Assembly (NCBI RefSeq): GCF_017744095.1
Contig: NZ_JAGHQX010000011.1
Coordinates: 26,979-90,978 of the forward strand
Source: Shimia sp. R10_1
GTDB taxonomy: Bacteria > Pseudomonadota > Alphaproteobacteria > Rhodobacterales > Rhodobacteraceae
DNA length: 64,000 nt
Direction of reading: 5' to 3'
Shown here: positions 18,197 to 27,190 of the stretch, piece by piece
Position numbering within the stretch: the first letter of the stretch is position 1
How the letters are laid out: every line of letters begins with the position of its first letter
Translations under genes and position numbers: made by a program
Notes under the pieces: model-generated
Told to the model about the DNA's origin: nothing
What the model saw: the letters and a program-made list of their open reading frames with translations, nothing else
Database searches by the model: none

Positions 18197-19717
18197 CTAG
18201 CGGAACGTTGGATCGATCTGTTCTTTACGGCGGGCAACGAAATCGTCCAATTCATCGCGAACAGCCTCATCCATTTGCGGCGGTTGGAATTCGTCCAGAA
18301 GCAATCGTGCGCGTTCACGGCACCGCTTAGCCATGTCGTCTGCACCTGAAGAGGTCCATTGCTCGAAGCTGTTAAAATCCATCATTTCGGGCATAGCGAA
18401 GGCGCTGCGGAAATGATCCAGCGTGAAACTGTCGCCCAAGTAGTGCCCGGCAGGGCCGATCCGCCGCACGGCATCCATCGCCTCATCAAATCGGTCTAGG
18501 GATATTCCCCCCGCATAGCGTGCCATAAGCTGATTTTGTTCATCATCGGCGATGAACTTGCCGTAGCAGATCGCCAACCCGCCCTCATCCCAGCCTGCCG
18601 AATGCAGCATCAGGTTTGCCCCTGCGTTGAAAGCGGTCAAAAGCGTGGTCGCCCCCTCATAACCAGACTGAGCATCAAACGACTTTGACGATGCATGATT
18701 GGCCGACGTTCGCCATGGCACACCGTATTTTCGGGCCAACTGGCCAATCGCCGTCGTGATCAGCGCAACCTCTGGCGTTCCGGCCATCGGTGCGCCAGAT
18801 TGCATCGAAATCGAAACCGTATACTGCCCATAGACCACCGGCGTTCCCGGCCGATAAAGTTGCATATAGGCGATGGCAGCCAGCGCCTCGGCGTTCACCT
18901 GAGCAATCGTCGCCGCGACATCCGCTGGGGTGTTGGCCGCCGCCAGCACAAATGGCGAGCACAGCACCGCCTGTCCGGCATCAGCAAAGACACGCGCGCC
19001 TTCCAGCATTGCCTCGTCCCAAACCAGCGGAGAGTTCCCGGACGCGTGCATGAAGATCGATGTCGCATTCTCCATCACATCACCGGCCACGATGCGAGAC
19101 ATCGCCACGCAATCTTCGGCCCGTTCGCGCGAGGTCCCGATACCGAACAGCGGCAGTTCGGTTTCGACCATATGGTGGCGCATCATGAAGAGGTGGCGAT
19201 GGGCAACGGGAATATCCATCGGCTCACAGGTAAAGCCACCGGCCATGTGAAAGCTGGGGCAGGCCTGGGTCAGGCGCGCAAAGTTGATGACATCCGCCTC
19301 AGTCGTCGAGCGGCGCACACCGTCCAGATCGCGCGTAAACGGTGCGCCTTTCATGGTACAAAAGACGCTGGTATCGCCGCCCATCATGAAACCAGTGGAA
19401 GCTCCGCGCCCCTGCACAGGAAACTCGGACGGTGCCTTGCCAACCAGTTCCATCAGAAGCGCACGGTCAATGCGCACCCGCTGATCCACAACATCCGCCC
19501 CGGCCTGTCGCCAGTGTTCCAGTGCGACGGCATCGCGGAATTCGATACCGACCTCTTCGAGGACTGCCATAGATGCGTCGTGAATGCGCTCGATTGCTTC
19601 CTGATCCAGCACTTCCAGCGGGTTCATTTTGCGTCGTACTGGCGCGACACGGGTCTGGACGGCCTTCTGGCTCTGTATACGGGCCGCACGTCCCGATCTT
19701 GTTCTTACACGCGACAT
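18197..19717 (-). CDS. MttB-superfamily (trimethylamine methyltransferase-like) protein, non-pyrrolysine
   Basis: A 506-residue member of the trimethylamine:corrinoid methyltransferase superfamily (TIM barrel). Recognisable parts are LDQEAIERIHDASMAVLEEVGIEF at the N-terminus, MKGAPFTRDLDGVRRS, and the barrel strands up to LMLHSAGWDEGGL. There is no in-frame TAG, so it is a non-pyrrolysine homologue. Studied members demethylate quaternary amines such as glycine betaine, proline betaine or carnitine to a corrinoid protein. No corrinoid protein or activase lies nearby. The start overlaps the SDR gene by 13 bases, so it is the last gene of a four-gene operon with a monooxygenase. The substrate is likely an N-methylated compound, by inference. 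Confidence 0.85.
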   Translation of the reverse strand: MSRVRTRSGRAARIQSQKAVQTRVAPVRRKMNPLEVLDQEAIERIHDASMAVLEEVGIEFRDAVALEHWRQAGADVVDQRVRIDRALLMELVGKAPSEFPVQGRGASTGFMMGGDTSVFCTMKGAPFTRDLDGVRRSTTEADVINFARLTQACPSFHMAGGFTCEPMDIPVAHRHLFMMRHHMVETELPLFGIGTSRERAEDCVAMSRIVAGDVMENATSIFMHASGNSPLVWDEAMLEGARVFADAGQAVLCSPFVLAAANTPADVAATIAQVNAEALAAIAYMQLYRPGTPVVYGQYTVSISMQSGAPMAGTPEVALITTAIGQLARKYGVPWRTSANHASSKSFDAQSGYEGATTLLTAFNAGANLMLHSAGWDEGGLAICYGKFIADDEQNQLMARYAGGISLDRFDEAMDAVRRIGPAGHYLGDSFTLDHFRSAFAMPEMMDFNSFEQWTSSGADDMAKRCRERARLLLDEFQPPQMDEAVRDELDDFVARRKEQIDPTFR

Positions 19718-20508
19718 GAAACGCCCCCGTCCACAGTGATTTCAGTTCCGGTGATGTACGAAGCCTCATCGCTGGATAGAAAAACAGCGGCATTGGCCAC
19801 ATCCCAAGGTGTGCCAACCCGGCCAAGAGGGATGCGTTCGGCACGTTGACGATCCAGCGCGTCCCAGTCGATTGCGTCCGGATCTTCGGATTTCTGCTCG
19901 GTGATATCACGCGCCATGGGTGTGTCGATGAAACCCGGCAGGATGGCATTGGCGCGCACGCCGTGCGGTGCCATCTCTGCCGCCAGATTGCGGGTGAAGG
20001 AAATGATCGACCCTTTGGTAGCGTTATACCCGATATAGGGCGTCCCCAGATACCGCAGCCCGGCAATCGAGGAAATATTGGTTACGATCCCGGCTTTGCG
20101 ATCCACGAAATGCGGCAGGACATGCTTGGTCGGCAAAAAGACCGCCTTCATGTTCACATGCACCAACTGGTCCCAATCCTCGACCGTGCTGTCCATGGCG
20201 CCGCCGGTTTTCAGAATGCCGACATTGTTTTGTAAGATGTCGATCTGGCCGAACTCGGACAGGCACTGGGCAACTGCAGTCTGAACCTGATCTTCCTGCG
20301 TGACATCGGCGGCCAGCGCAACGGCGCTGCCCCCTTCGGCACGGATCAACTCACAGGTCTCTTCAGCCGCCGCCAGATGCAGATCCAGCGCACAGATGCG
20401 TGCTCCTTCCTGCGCCAAACGAATTGCGGTGGCCTTGCCATTGCCCATACCACCGTTCATCGAACCCGCACCTGTCACCAGGGCGACTTTTCCTTCCAGC
20501 CGCTTCAT
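19705..20508 (-). CDS. Short-chain dehydrogenase/reductase
   Basis: A 267-residue classical SDR. The nucleotide-binding motif is TGAGSMNGGMGNG near residues 12-24 (two residues longer than the usual TGxxxGxG). NNVG lies near 94, a catalytic Ser in NISSIAG, and YNATK provides Tyr and Lys. It uses NAD(P) to oxidise an alcohol or reduce a carbonyl in the cytosol. It is three bases after the second SDR gene and overlaps the methyltransferase gene. It probably acts on a product of the neighbouring monooxygenase or methyltransferase. Confidence 0.88.
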   Translation of the reverse strand: MKRLEGKVALVTGAGSMNGGMGNGKATAIRLAQEGARICALDLHLAAAEETCELIRAEGGSAVALAADVTQEDQVQTAVAQCLSEFGQIDILQNNVGILKTGGAMDSTVEDWDQLVHVNMKAVFLPTKHVLPHFVDRKAGIVTNISSIAGLRYLGTPYIGYNATKGSIISFTRNLAAEMAPHGVRANAILPGFIDTPMARDITEQKSEDPDAIDWDALDRQRAERIPLGRVGTPWDVANAAVFLSSDEASYITGTEITVDGGVSCRV

Positions 20509-20511
20509 CGG

Positions 20512-21291
20512 TTATCCCTCATTGGATTGCAAAAAGGCGTTCATGCCGCCGTCAACGGCAAGCAATTGCCCGTTAATGTATGAGGCCGCATCAGACATCA
20601 GAAACGCCACCGGAGCCGCGATTTCCGCAGGCTCGGCCCACCGGGCCGCTGGCGTTCGGTTTTCGACTCGGCGCACGAAACCCTCATCACTAAGGATTTT
20701 CTTGTTCATTTCGGTCAGGACATATCCCGGCGCGATGGTGTTGGCGCAGATGCCATCTGCACCGAAATCCGCCGCCAAGGATCGTGTCAGGCCGGCAATT
20801 GCAGCCTTGGACGAGGCATAGTTTCCGATCCCCGGACGCGGATGCGTCGCCGCGATTGAGGATAGAGACACGATCCGCCCCCGCTGCGGCCCCGGATTGG
20901 ACCGCATGACCCGTCCGGCCTCGCGCGCCAGGACAAAGGGTGCAAAAACGTGCAGGTCATAGATCGACCGGTAGTCTTCGATCGTCTGATCCAGAACATG
21001 CCCATGATTGGTGATGCCGGCATTGTTGACCAAACCCCAGATCGGACCAACACTCTGCACCCACTTCTCGCTGGCTTCAAAGTCCGTCAGGTCAAACGAG
21101 GTGGAACGGACATCCACCCCCTGCGACCTGAGCCTGTCCGCCGTGGCCTCAACCACCTCGGCGTTGAGGTCCTGCAGGCACAGACGCGCGCCTTGCGCAC
21201 CACAGACCTCGGCGATGGCAGCGCCCAGTCCGCGCGCCGCCCCTGTGATCAGTATGGTTTTGCCACCCAGCGAGAAGTCCGGCTGGTTCAT
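20512..21291 (-). CDS. Short-chain dehydrogenase/reductase
   Basis: A 259-residue classical SDR with TGAARGLG near residues 16-23, NNAG near 88, Ser in LSSIAATHP and the YASSK active site. The C-terminal INGQLLAVDGGM is typical of FabG-like members. It overlaps the monooxygenase gene by four bases (ATGA) and precedes the other SDR by three bases. Two consecutive oxidation steps on one substrate would explain two SDRs. Substrate unknown. Confidence 0.88.
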   Translation of the reverse strand: MNQPDFSLGGKTILITGAARGLGAAIAEVCGAQGARLCLQDLNAEVVEATADRLRSQGVDVRSTSFDLTDFEASEKWVQSVGPIWGLVNNAGITNHGHVLDQTIEDYRSIYDLHVFAPFVLAREAGRVMRSNPGPQRGRIVSLSSIAATHPRPGIGNYASSKAAIAGLTRSLAADFGADGICANTIAPGYVLTEMNKKILSDEGFVRRVENRTPAARWAEPAEIAAPVAFLMSDAASYINGQLLAVDGGMNAFLQSNEG

Positions 21292-22349
21292 GAGGCGAGC
21301 GCAGCCTTATCTGCCTCTAGCCCGGCCTTGACCGCGGGCATGACCTGATCGCAGAACACTTCAAGCGAGCGCAGGGTATTGGCGAACGGAATTGATGCAA
21401 TCTGCATGAAAACGCTCAGGTGGGTGATCCCGAACTCGCGGGCCTCGGCCAAGATGCGGCGCGTGACTTCCTCAGCATCGCCAATGATGGCCCGCTCCAT
21501 GACCAGATCCAAATCCGGTTCGTTGTCGAACGGCACGATCTTCAGATCAGCCCCTTCCATCAGTGGCTCGGGGCGTCGCATGTTGTTGGCCATACGGGCG
21601 TGGATCAGCACCTGTTCAGCCGCAGCGCGGGCATCGTCCTTGTCTTTGGCGATGTAGACATAACGCTGAACCGCAAACGGGAAATCGTCGCCCATCATAC
21701 CGTTTTCGACGCGGGTTTCTTTATAAAGACGCCGCGCGGTGCCAACGATCGAGTTCGGCCCGATGGCGGGTGTGGTCAGAGTTTCGGCACCGTAGTCAAT
21801 CATCTTCTGGCGCATCTCGGGCGCGTTGCCGACGGCGAAGGTGCGGATACGCTCTTGCACGGGCGCGATGGACAGCGCGGCATCGCGAATCTGGATGTGA
21901 TCGCCTTCGTAATCGATGACACCGTTGTAGACGCCCTGCTCGATACAATCCCAGATCTCAAGCCCGCGCATCAGGCGGTCGTTGATCTCGAACCCGAATT
22001 TCTTGAATTCGCGCGGCTGATAGCCGGTGCCCAGACCAAGTATCAGACGACCCTCGGTCAGTTGGTCGGTCAAACAGATATCTTCGACCAAACGCAGGGG
22101 TTCATAGAAAGGCATCACGACCACGGCAGGGCCAACCTTGATGCGTTTGGTATGCGCCGCCATGTTCGCTGCAGTCATAAGAGGTGACGGCGAAATGCAA
22201 TAGTTTGACAAGTGATGTTCGGCGAACCACGCCAGATCAAAACCGGCCTCATCGACCATTTTCGTCATTGTTCTCATCTGGTTGAACACGTCCGCGTGCG
22301 TCGATCCATCAACCGGTTTGGTCATCAAATTGAATAACGAAAATTCCAT
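21288..22349 (-). CDS. Luciferase-like (LLM class) flavin-dependent monooxygenase
   Basis: A 353-residue TIM-barrel protein of the bacterial luciferase superfamily: an N-terminal strand MEFSLFNL, then GFDLAWFAEHHLSNYCISPSP, RIKVGPAVVVMPFY and GRLILGLGTGYQPREF. These are typical FMN-site segments. Such enzymes use FMNH2 from a separate reductase, and the flavin reductase at 23534 (divergent) is the obvious partner. It is the first gene of the operon that ends with the MttB-like gene. The reaction could be oxidative cleavage of a C-N or C-S bond or a hydroxylation; sequence does not decide. Confidence 0.87.
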   Translation of the reverse strand: MEFSLFNLMTKPVDGSTHADVFNQMRTMTKMVDEAGFDLAWFAEHHLSNYCISPSPLMTAANMAAHTKRIKVGPAVVVMPFYEPLRLVEDICLTDQLTEGRLILGLGTGYQPREFKKFGFEINDRLMRGLEIWDCIEQGVYNGVIDYEGDHIQIRDAALSIAPVQERIRTFAVGNAPEMRQKMIDYGAETLTTPAIGPNSIVGTARRLYKETRVENGMMGDDFPFAVQRYVYIAKDKDDARAAAEQVLIHARMANNMRRPEPLMEGADLKIVPFDNEPDLDLVMERAIIGDAEEVTRRILAEAREFGITHLSVFMQIASIPFANTLRSLEVFCDQVMPAVKAGLEADKAALAS

Positions 22350-22455
22350 GTCCTTGGGGCTCCGCGTGACTGTTGCATCGTTTTGATTGACGCAACCTGT
22401 ACGGATCCTGAGAAAACACCAAATGGTGAATCCTTTACCAGCGGCAAAGGATTTC

Positions 22456-23343
22456 TTATGCGCCCTGCGCTTCCTTGCGCAGCCAGCTCAGAAAAGCCTG
22501 AACACGCGGCTGCTCCACACGCCGCTCGGGACAAAGAAAATAGTAGGAAAACGGCCCTGTTACCGGCTCAAACGGCAATTGGACCAGATCGCCAGTTGCC
22601 AGCAGATGCTGCGCAATGACATCCCGGACAACCCCAACGCCTCGACCATAGAGTATCGCGTTCACAGTTGCGCTGGAATCGCCAAAATAGGCCCCCTTTT
22701 CAAAATCCGTTGGATCACCACCATTTGCAGCAATGACCTCCCGCCATTCACTGTTGTTGGTGTCGTGAAAAAATGGCTGGCCCTTCAGATCGCCGATACA
22801 CGTTATCTCACCCAACATGTCCGAGGTTTGCTTTGACGCCACCAGGATGTGCTTTTCGCCAAAAAGGCACTCTTCATACACGTCCGTGCTTCCGCCTGGG
22901 CCCCAACGGATTGCAACATCTGCATCCTCTTGCCCAAACCCGGTTTTGGCCACGGTCGAGAGCGTAATCAAATCCACCAAAGGATTAGCATTGAGAAACC
23001 GATGCGACCTTGCTGCAAACCATGTCGAGGCAAAAGACGGCAGCAAGCTCACCGTCAACGTCGTTCGACCCTCACCGGGTGATAGGTTTTGCACGCTTTC
23101 ACTGATACTACTCAGCGCTTCGCTTACGTCTTCTGCGAACTGTTCGCCCTGTTCAGTTAACAGAATCGTGTTGTTTCGGCGGCGGAACAATTTCACACCG
23201 AGCCGTTGCTCCAGCAGCTTTACCTGCTGGCTCACCGCTGGCTGTGTCAAATTTAGTTCCGAAGCCGCCATCGTAAAACTCTGAAGTCGGGCAGCTGCCT
23301 CAAAAGCGATCAACGTCTGCAGAGGGGGAAGCACGCGCCGCAT
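22456..23343 (-). CDS. LysR-family (GcvA-like) transcriptional regulator
   Basis: A regulator of 295 residues if started at the ATG at 23343, where MRRVLPPLQTLIAFEAAARLQSF matches the usual GcvA-type N-terminus. The frame is open to an ATG at 23430, which would add 29 atypical residues. Winged helix at 1-60 with LTQPAVSQQVKLLEQRLG, then an effector-binding domain. It lies between the monooxygenase operon and the divergent flavin reductase and probably controls both. Confidence 0.85.
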   Translation of the reverse strand: MRRVLPPLQTLIAFEAAARLQSFTMAASELNLTQPAVSQQVKLLEQRLGVKLFRRRNNTILLTEQGEQFAEDVSEALSSISESVQNLSPGEGRTTLTVSLLPSFASTWFAARSHRFLNANPLVDLITLSTVAKTGFGQEDADVAIRWGPGGSTDVYEECLFGEKHILVASKQTSDMLGEITCIGDLKGQPFFHDTNNSEWREVIAANGGDPTDFEKGAYFGDSSATVNAILYGRGVGVVRDVIAQHLLATGDLVQLPFEPVTGPFSYYFLCPERRVEQPRVQAFLSWLRKEAQGA

Positions 23344-23533
23344 CCGGTTGCTGTCGAATCCGACGGGTTCCAACCGGGACAAGGCCCCCGGACCAAGTTG
23401 ATCCAATTTTGTTCTAAGCGAGCGTCTCATGGCAGATTTTGCATAATTTTTCGTTGGGCAAAGCTTAAGGAATCCGATCTTGCTCTCAATCCATCAAAGA
23501 TATCAAGACGTAAGAAACGCACAGGAGCCCGAC

Positions 23534-24016
23534 ATGCTGGACCCGATCGAATTTACATCCGCAATGCGTAAGGCGCCAACGCCCGTATCCATTGTCACAA
23601 CCAGTGGCGAACATGGACCACATGGCGCAACCGTCAGCGCAGTGTGCTCTTTGACCGCCGCACCGCCTGCAGTGCTGATCTGCATCAACAAAAACAGCCG
23701 TATTCTGGGAATGATTGAAGAGCATGGCGTTTACTGCGTGAACTATGCGGCACAACATCACAACAACCTTGCGTTGGCCTTTGCCGGGGTTCCCGATTTT
23801 GCCGAGCAGCGGACTTTCAAACCCGAAAACTGGTCAATTGATCCGACCACCAGCTTGCCGGTTCTTATCGACGCTGCCGCAACATTTACCTGCCTGCATA
23901 TCCAAACCGTTTCGTTCGGCACTCATCGCATCCTGATTGGTAAGGTCGAACGCGCTGAAAGCAATGATGCGCGGCCGCTGACGTATTGGGATGGGAACTT
24001 CAAATCGCTGGCTTAA
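23534..24016 (+). CDS. Flavin reductase domain protein (partner of a two-component monooxygenase)
   Basis: The start at 23534 follows AGGAG; an upstream ATG at 23480 is less likely. The 160-residue product has the flavin-reductase-like FMN-binding split barrel: MRKAPTPVSIVTT at the N-terminus, GATVSAVCSLTAAPPAVLICI, and a final GKVERAE block with aromatic residues (HhpaC/DIM6 type). It reduces FMN with NAD(P)H and hands it to a monooxygenase. The luciferase-like protein at 21288-22349 is the likely partner. Confidence 0.87.
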   Translation: MLDPIEFTSAMRKAPTPVSIVTTSGEHGPHGATVSAVCSLTAAPPAVLICINKNSRILGMIEEHGVYCVNYAAQHHNNLALAFAGVPDFAEQRTFKPENWSIDPTTSLPVLIDAAATFTCLHIQTVSFGTHRILIGKVERAESNDARPLTYWDGNFKSLA

Positions 24017-24578
24017 AAGTACAAAGAAACCGAACCAGAGAGAAGCCGTTGCAGGCAGGGCTTCCGCCGAATGAGAGCACGTCACAACTCTACGGTCGGC
24101 TACGCCGATTATCTTGCTCATGGCCAAGCTTAGACCTCAGGGGGTTGACCCAGCACGCATTTCTTCACACAGTCAATTATTGCCAAGTTAACTTCTCGAA
24201 CATCAATAAACTGTTGATAAGGCATCATTTTGCTCGCTCAGCAGCATTCCAAGGCTTAAGTGCCTTAAGGCGGTTCAGTTAGATTGTAGGTGCTGCAAAA
24301 AAGCTAGCGACGCGACAGCAACATTTTCAAACGCCGAATGGATGGCCGCAAGCATTTTCCATCCCCTCGAAGACCGGTCTCCCTTCATTGGCGGCTCTCG
24401 ATTTCGAAATGGATGATGACTGTTTTCGGCGCGGTTGCAGAGGCCTTTGTGCGACCAGTGAACCAGAACCTAAGTAATCTACCATTTAGCCTTGCCATAG
24501 GAGCACGGTTGTCCGTGACAACACTATGGTTCATTCCAGACAGAGACGTCGGTAGTCGGTCCGAAAGCAGCCAAGTTG
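24017..24578. other. Non-coding stretch between convergent genes
   Basis: Short frames on both strands look random, with no motif or ribosome site. No clear terminator was found. It may be debris of a lost gene. Confidence 0.4.
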
Positions 24579-25931
24579 TCATTCGATGCATTCAAACAGC
24601 GGTGTCAGTGCCTCCAGAGTGTCTGAGGAGTTGATGCTTTGCAACCGTTCAAAGAGCTCTGTTTTGCCATCATGCTCCTTGAGACAGTCGAGAAATTTCT
24701 CCCTTTTTTCTATGCCAGTGAACGGCTCGGAGATGCTTCCTTTTGGATCACGCCGGACCCGTTCGACTTTCGAACCGTCCATCAACGTAGCAGTGAGGAT
24801 ATGTGGGAGAAAATCTTCGGCTGCTTCTTCTTCAGGCGTATAGTGGGTCATCTTGATACGGTCCAGCAGTGGCTCGCCCGCATATCTTGCAACGCTATCC
24901 GGCGTGAAATCCGCCACACTCAACCGGCCTGACCGCACCGCGCGCGCAATGCAGTACGACATGGAGAACCGAGCCTCCATTTCGTTTTTGGGATGCGTAA
25001 ACGGCATGTTTCGATAGTTGGCTATACGCACCTTTACAGAAAGCTCCACGATATTGTCAGGCTTTATAAGCCCTTCGTCTCGCAGATCCAGCGCCATGTC
25101 GATTGCCATATGGCTGGACCCGCAGCAAGCGAAACGTTTTGGCATGACGCCCGCGGTCTCGATGTAATGAGGCACGCTGGGAGTTATGTTGATATCTGCA
25201 TAACCGCGGGGATCATTGCCGCCGAAAAGCTCAAGAAACCCCTGCTTGCGCTCAATGATATCGGCGTGCCCATAAAGGCCCGCCTGTGCCAGACGCGCTG
25301 CTTCGATAGCATTTTTTGCGCCCAGGCCAGCGTGGAACGGCTTCACAGGCGCCCCGAACTGGGCCTTGCTGCCCGAAGCAAAGCTGACAGCCAACGACAT
25401 CGCGCTTACAATCTGTGAGCGTTCAAACTTCATCAGATGGGCAACACCGGCTGCCGTACCGATTGCGCCGATTGTCGACGTACTATGCCAGCCAGCGGTA
25501 TAATGAGAAGGTACAACACCAGCACCAATAAGACCTTGGACCTGCAACGCTACCAAATAAGCCTCAACAACCTGCGCCCCGGATGAGTTGAACTCGTTTG
25601 CAGTTGCTAGCAAGGCTGGAACCGAAACAGCAGAGGCGTGGCTGAGCGCGGGTCGAAAATTGTCATCAAAATCCAGCGCATGGGCTGCAGTTCCATTAAC
25701 TGCAGCCGCGATGGTCGCGTCTGTACGCCCGCCTCCAATGAGACGTGCCGGGCCGGTTTTTATCGACCCCGACAAATAAGCCTGCCGCACGCTGAGGGTC
25801 GCCGGATCATCGCGCCCTAAATACATACATGCAACCGTGTCGGTGATTGCGTCTGCCGCGAGCGCTCGCTGACGTTCAGTCGCCTGATACGAGATGCACC
25901 AATCCGCGACGCGCTCTAAAACCGTGTTCAT
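24579..25931 (-). CDS. MmgE/PrpD family protein
   Basis: A 450-residue member of the MmgE/PrpD (2-methylcitrate dehydratase-like) family. The all-helical N-terminal domain has TDTVACMYLG and AHALDFDDNFRPALSHASAVSVPALLA. The second domain has RFACCGSSHMAIDMALDLR. Known members dehydrate 2-methylcitrate, isomerise aconitate-type acids or process itaconate-type diacids. It is the last gene of a seven-gene minus operon, one base after the M20 gene. A tricarboxylate-like or cyclic acid intermediate would fit the TctCBA transporter. The substrate is inference. Confidence 0.87.
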   Translation of the reverse strand: MNTVLERVADWCISYQATERQRALAADAITDTVACMYLGRDDPATLSVRQAYLSGSIKTGPARLIGGGRTDATIAAAVNGTAAHALDFDDNFRPALSHASAVSVPALLATANEFNSSGAQVVEAYLVALQVQGLIGAGVVPSHYTAGWHSTSTIGAIGTAAGVAHLMKFERSQIVSAMSLAVSFASGSKAQFGAPVKPFHAGLGAKNAIEAARLAQAGLYGHADIIERKQGFLELFGGNDPRGYADINITPSVPHYIETAGVMPKRFACCGSSHMAIDMALDLRDEGLIKPDNIVELSVKVRIANYRNMPFTHPKNEMEARFSMSYCIARAVRSGRLSVADFTPDSVARYAGEPLLDRIKMTHYTPEEEAAEDFLPHILTATLMDGSKVERVRRDPKGSISEPFTGIEKREKFLDCLKEHDGKTELFERLQSINSSDTLEALTPLFECIE

Positions 25932-25932
25932 A

Positions 25933-27114
25933 TCAGTTGCTCATGCTGGTCGGAGTCAACACTTTTTCTACGACCTCGGCAAACCATGCCGCTCCCACAG
26001 GAAGAACATCATCATTAAAGTCGTAGCGCGGATTGTGCAGGGGCACGGCAGCCTCGCCAGGTTTGGTGGTGCCGATACGCGCAAAGCAACCGGGGCGCGC
26101 CTGTGCCAAAAAGGCAAAATCCTCGCCACCCATTGCGGGCGGGCGCTTCGTCATAACTTTGTCGCTACCAACAACAGCAATGGCAGCACACATCCCAAAG
26201 TCAGTCGGTGCGTTCGCATTGATCACAGGCGGATAGCCGCGCCGGAAATCCACTGCAACCTCAGCACCCATCGTTGCCGCTGCATTGTGGGCTACTTCGG
26301 CAATCAACTTCTCAAATTCATCTTGAACCTCGGGCTTTAGACTGCGAGCGGTGCCTTGCAGTTCGGCCACTTCGGGTATCACATTGCCCGTTGTTCCTGC
26401 ATGAAACTGTGTCACAGAAATCACACCATTTTCCAACGGATCGATGCGGCGCGACAGTATCGTCTGCAGAGACAAAGCAACTTGCGCCCCCGCGATCAGC
26501 GGATCAACGGTGTGATGCGGGCGCGCGGCGTGACCGCCCTTCCCGGCAACCTTGATGGAAAACCTGTCGGACGCGGCCATCGTTGGACCTTTGACAACGC
26601 TCATCACGCCTTCGGGTAATAGCGGGTCGTTATGCTGGCCAAACACCATATCAGCTGGGAATTTTTCGAACAGACCAGCATCAAGCAGGCTTTTGGCCCC
26701 AGCCAATCCCTCCTCAGCAGGTTGAAAGATCGCATGCACAACACCTGAGAACCGGCGAGTCTGTGACAGGTATTTCATGGCGCCAAGCAGCGTGGCGGTA
26801 TGTCCGTCATGGCCACAAGCGTGCATGACACCCGGCACGGTTGAGGACCAGGGCGCATCTCCTTGATCTTCCATTGGCAAAGCATCCATATCGGCACGAA
26901 GGGCAACAGCACGTTTGCCATCGCCGGCGCGCAGAGTGGCAACAATGCCGGTCTCGGTGAGGCGTTCGAACGGAATACCCCATTCCGTCAAATGCCGCGC
27001 TACGAATTCAGAAGTTTCGAATTCTTTGTAACCGAGCTCGGGGTGGGCATGGAGATGTCGGCGCCAACTGGTCATTTCATCAGAAAAGGCGGCAATTTCG
27101 ACAGGAATGGGCAT
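25933..27114 (-). CDS. M20-family amidohydrolase/peptidase
   Basis: A 393-residue M20 (IAL/HipO type) metal-dependent amidohydrolase. HACGHDGHTATLLGA near 100-114 supplies metal ligands, PAEEGLAGAKSLLD near 137-150 the catalytic Glu, and GKGGHAARPHHTVDP the dimerisation domain. It hydrolyses N-acyl amino acids or similar amides in the cytosol. It lies 76 bases after TctA and one base before the PrpD gene. It could release an acid or amino acid from the imported compound. Confidence 0.9.
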   Translation of the reverse strand: MPIPVEIAAFSDEMTSWRRHLHAHPELGYKEFETSEFVARHLTEWGIPFERLTETGIVATLRAGDGKRAVALRADMDALPMEDQGDAPWSSTVPGVMHACGHDGHTATLLGAMKYLSQTRRFSGVVHAIFQPAEEGLAGAKSLLDAGLFEKFPADMVFGQHNDPLLPEGVMSVVKGPTMAASDRFSIKVAGKGGHAARPHHTVDPLIAGAQVALSLQTILSRRIDPLENGVISVTQFHAGTTGNVIPEVAELQGTARSLKPEVQDEFEKLIAEVAHNAAATMGAEVAVDFRRGYPPVINANAPTDFGMCAAIAVVGSDKVMTKRPPAMGGEDFAFLAQARPGCFARIGTTKPGEAAVPLHNPRYDFNDDVLPVGAAWFAEVVEKVLTPTSMSN

Positions 27115-27190
27115 TTGAAAACCTCAAGCGTTTGAAAGGCTACGCCCTCCGCTTGCATGCGGTTACAGAGGGCTGATGCTGTGATTGGGA

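Noticed and set aside
18197..19717. Pyrrolysine-containing MttB
   Set aside because: There is no in-frame TAG in the gene, so it is a non-pyrrolysine homologue.
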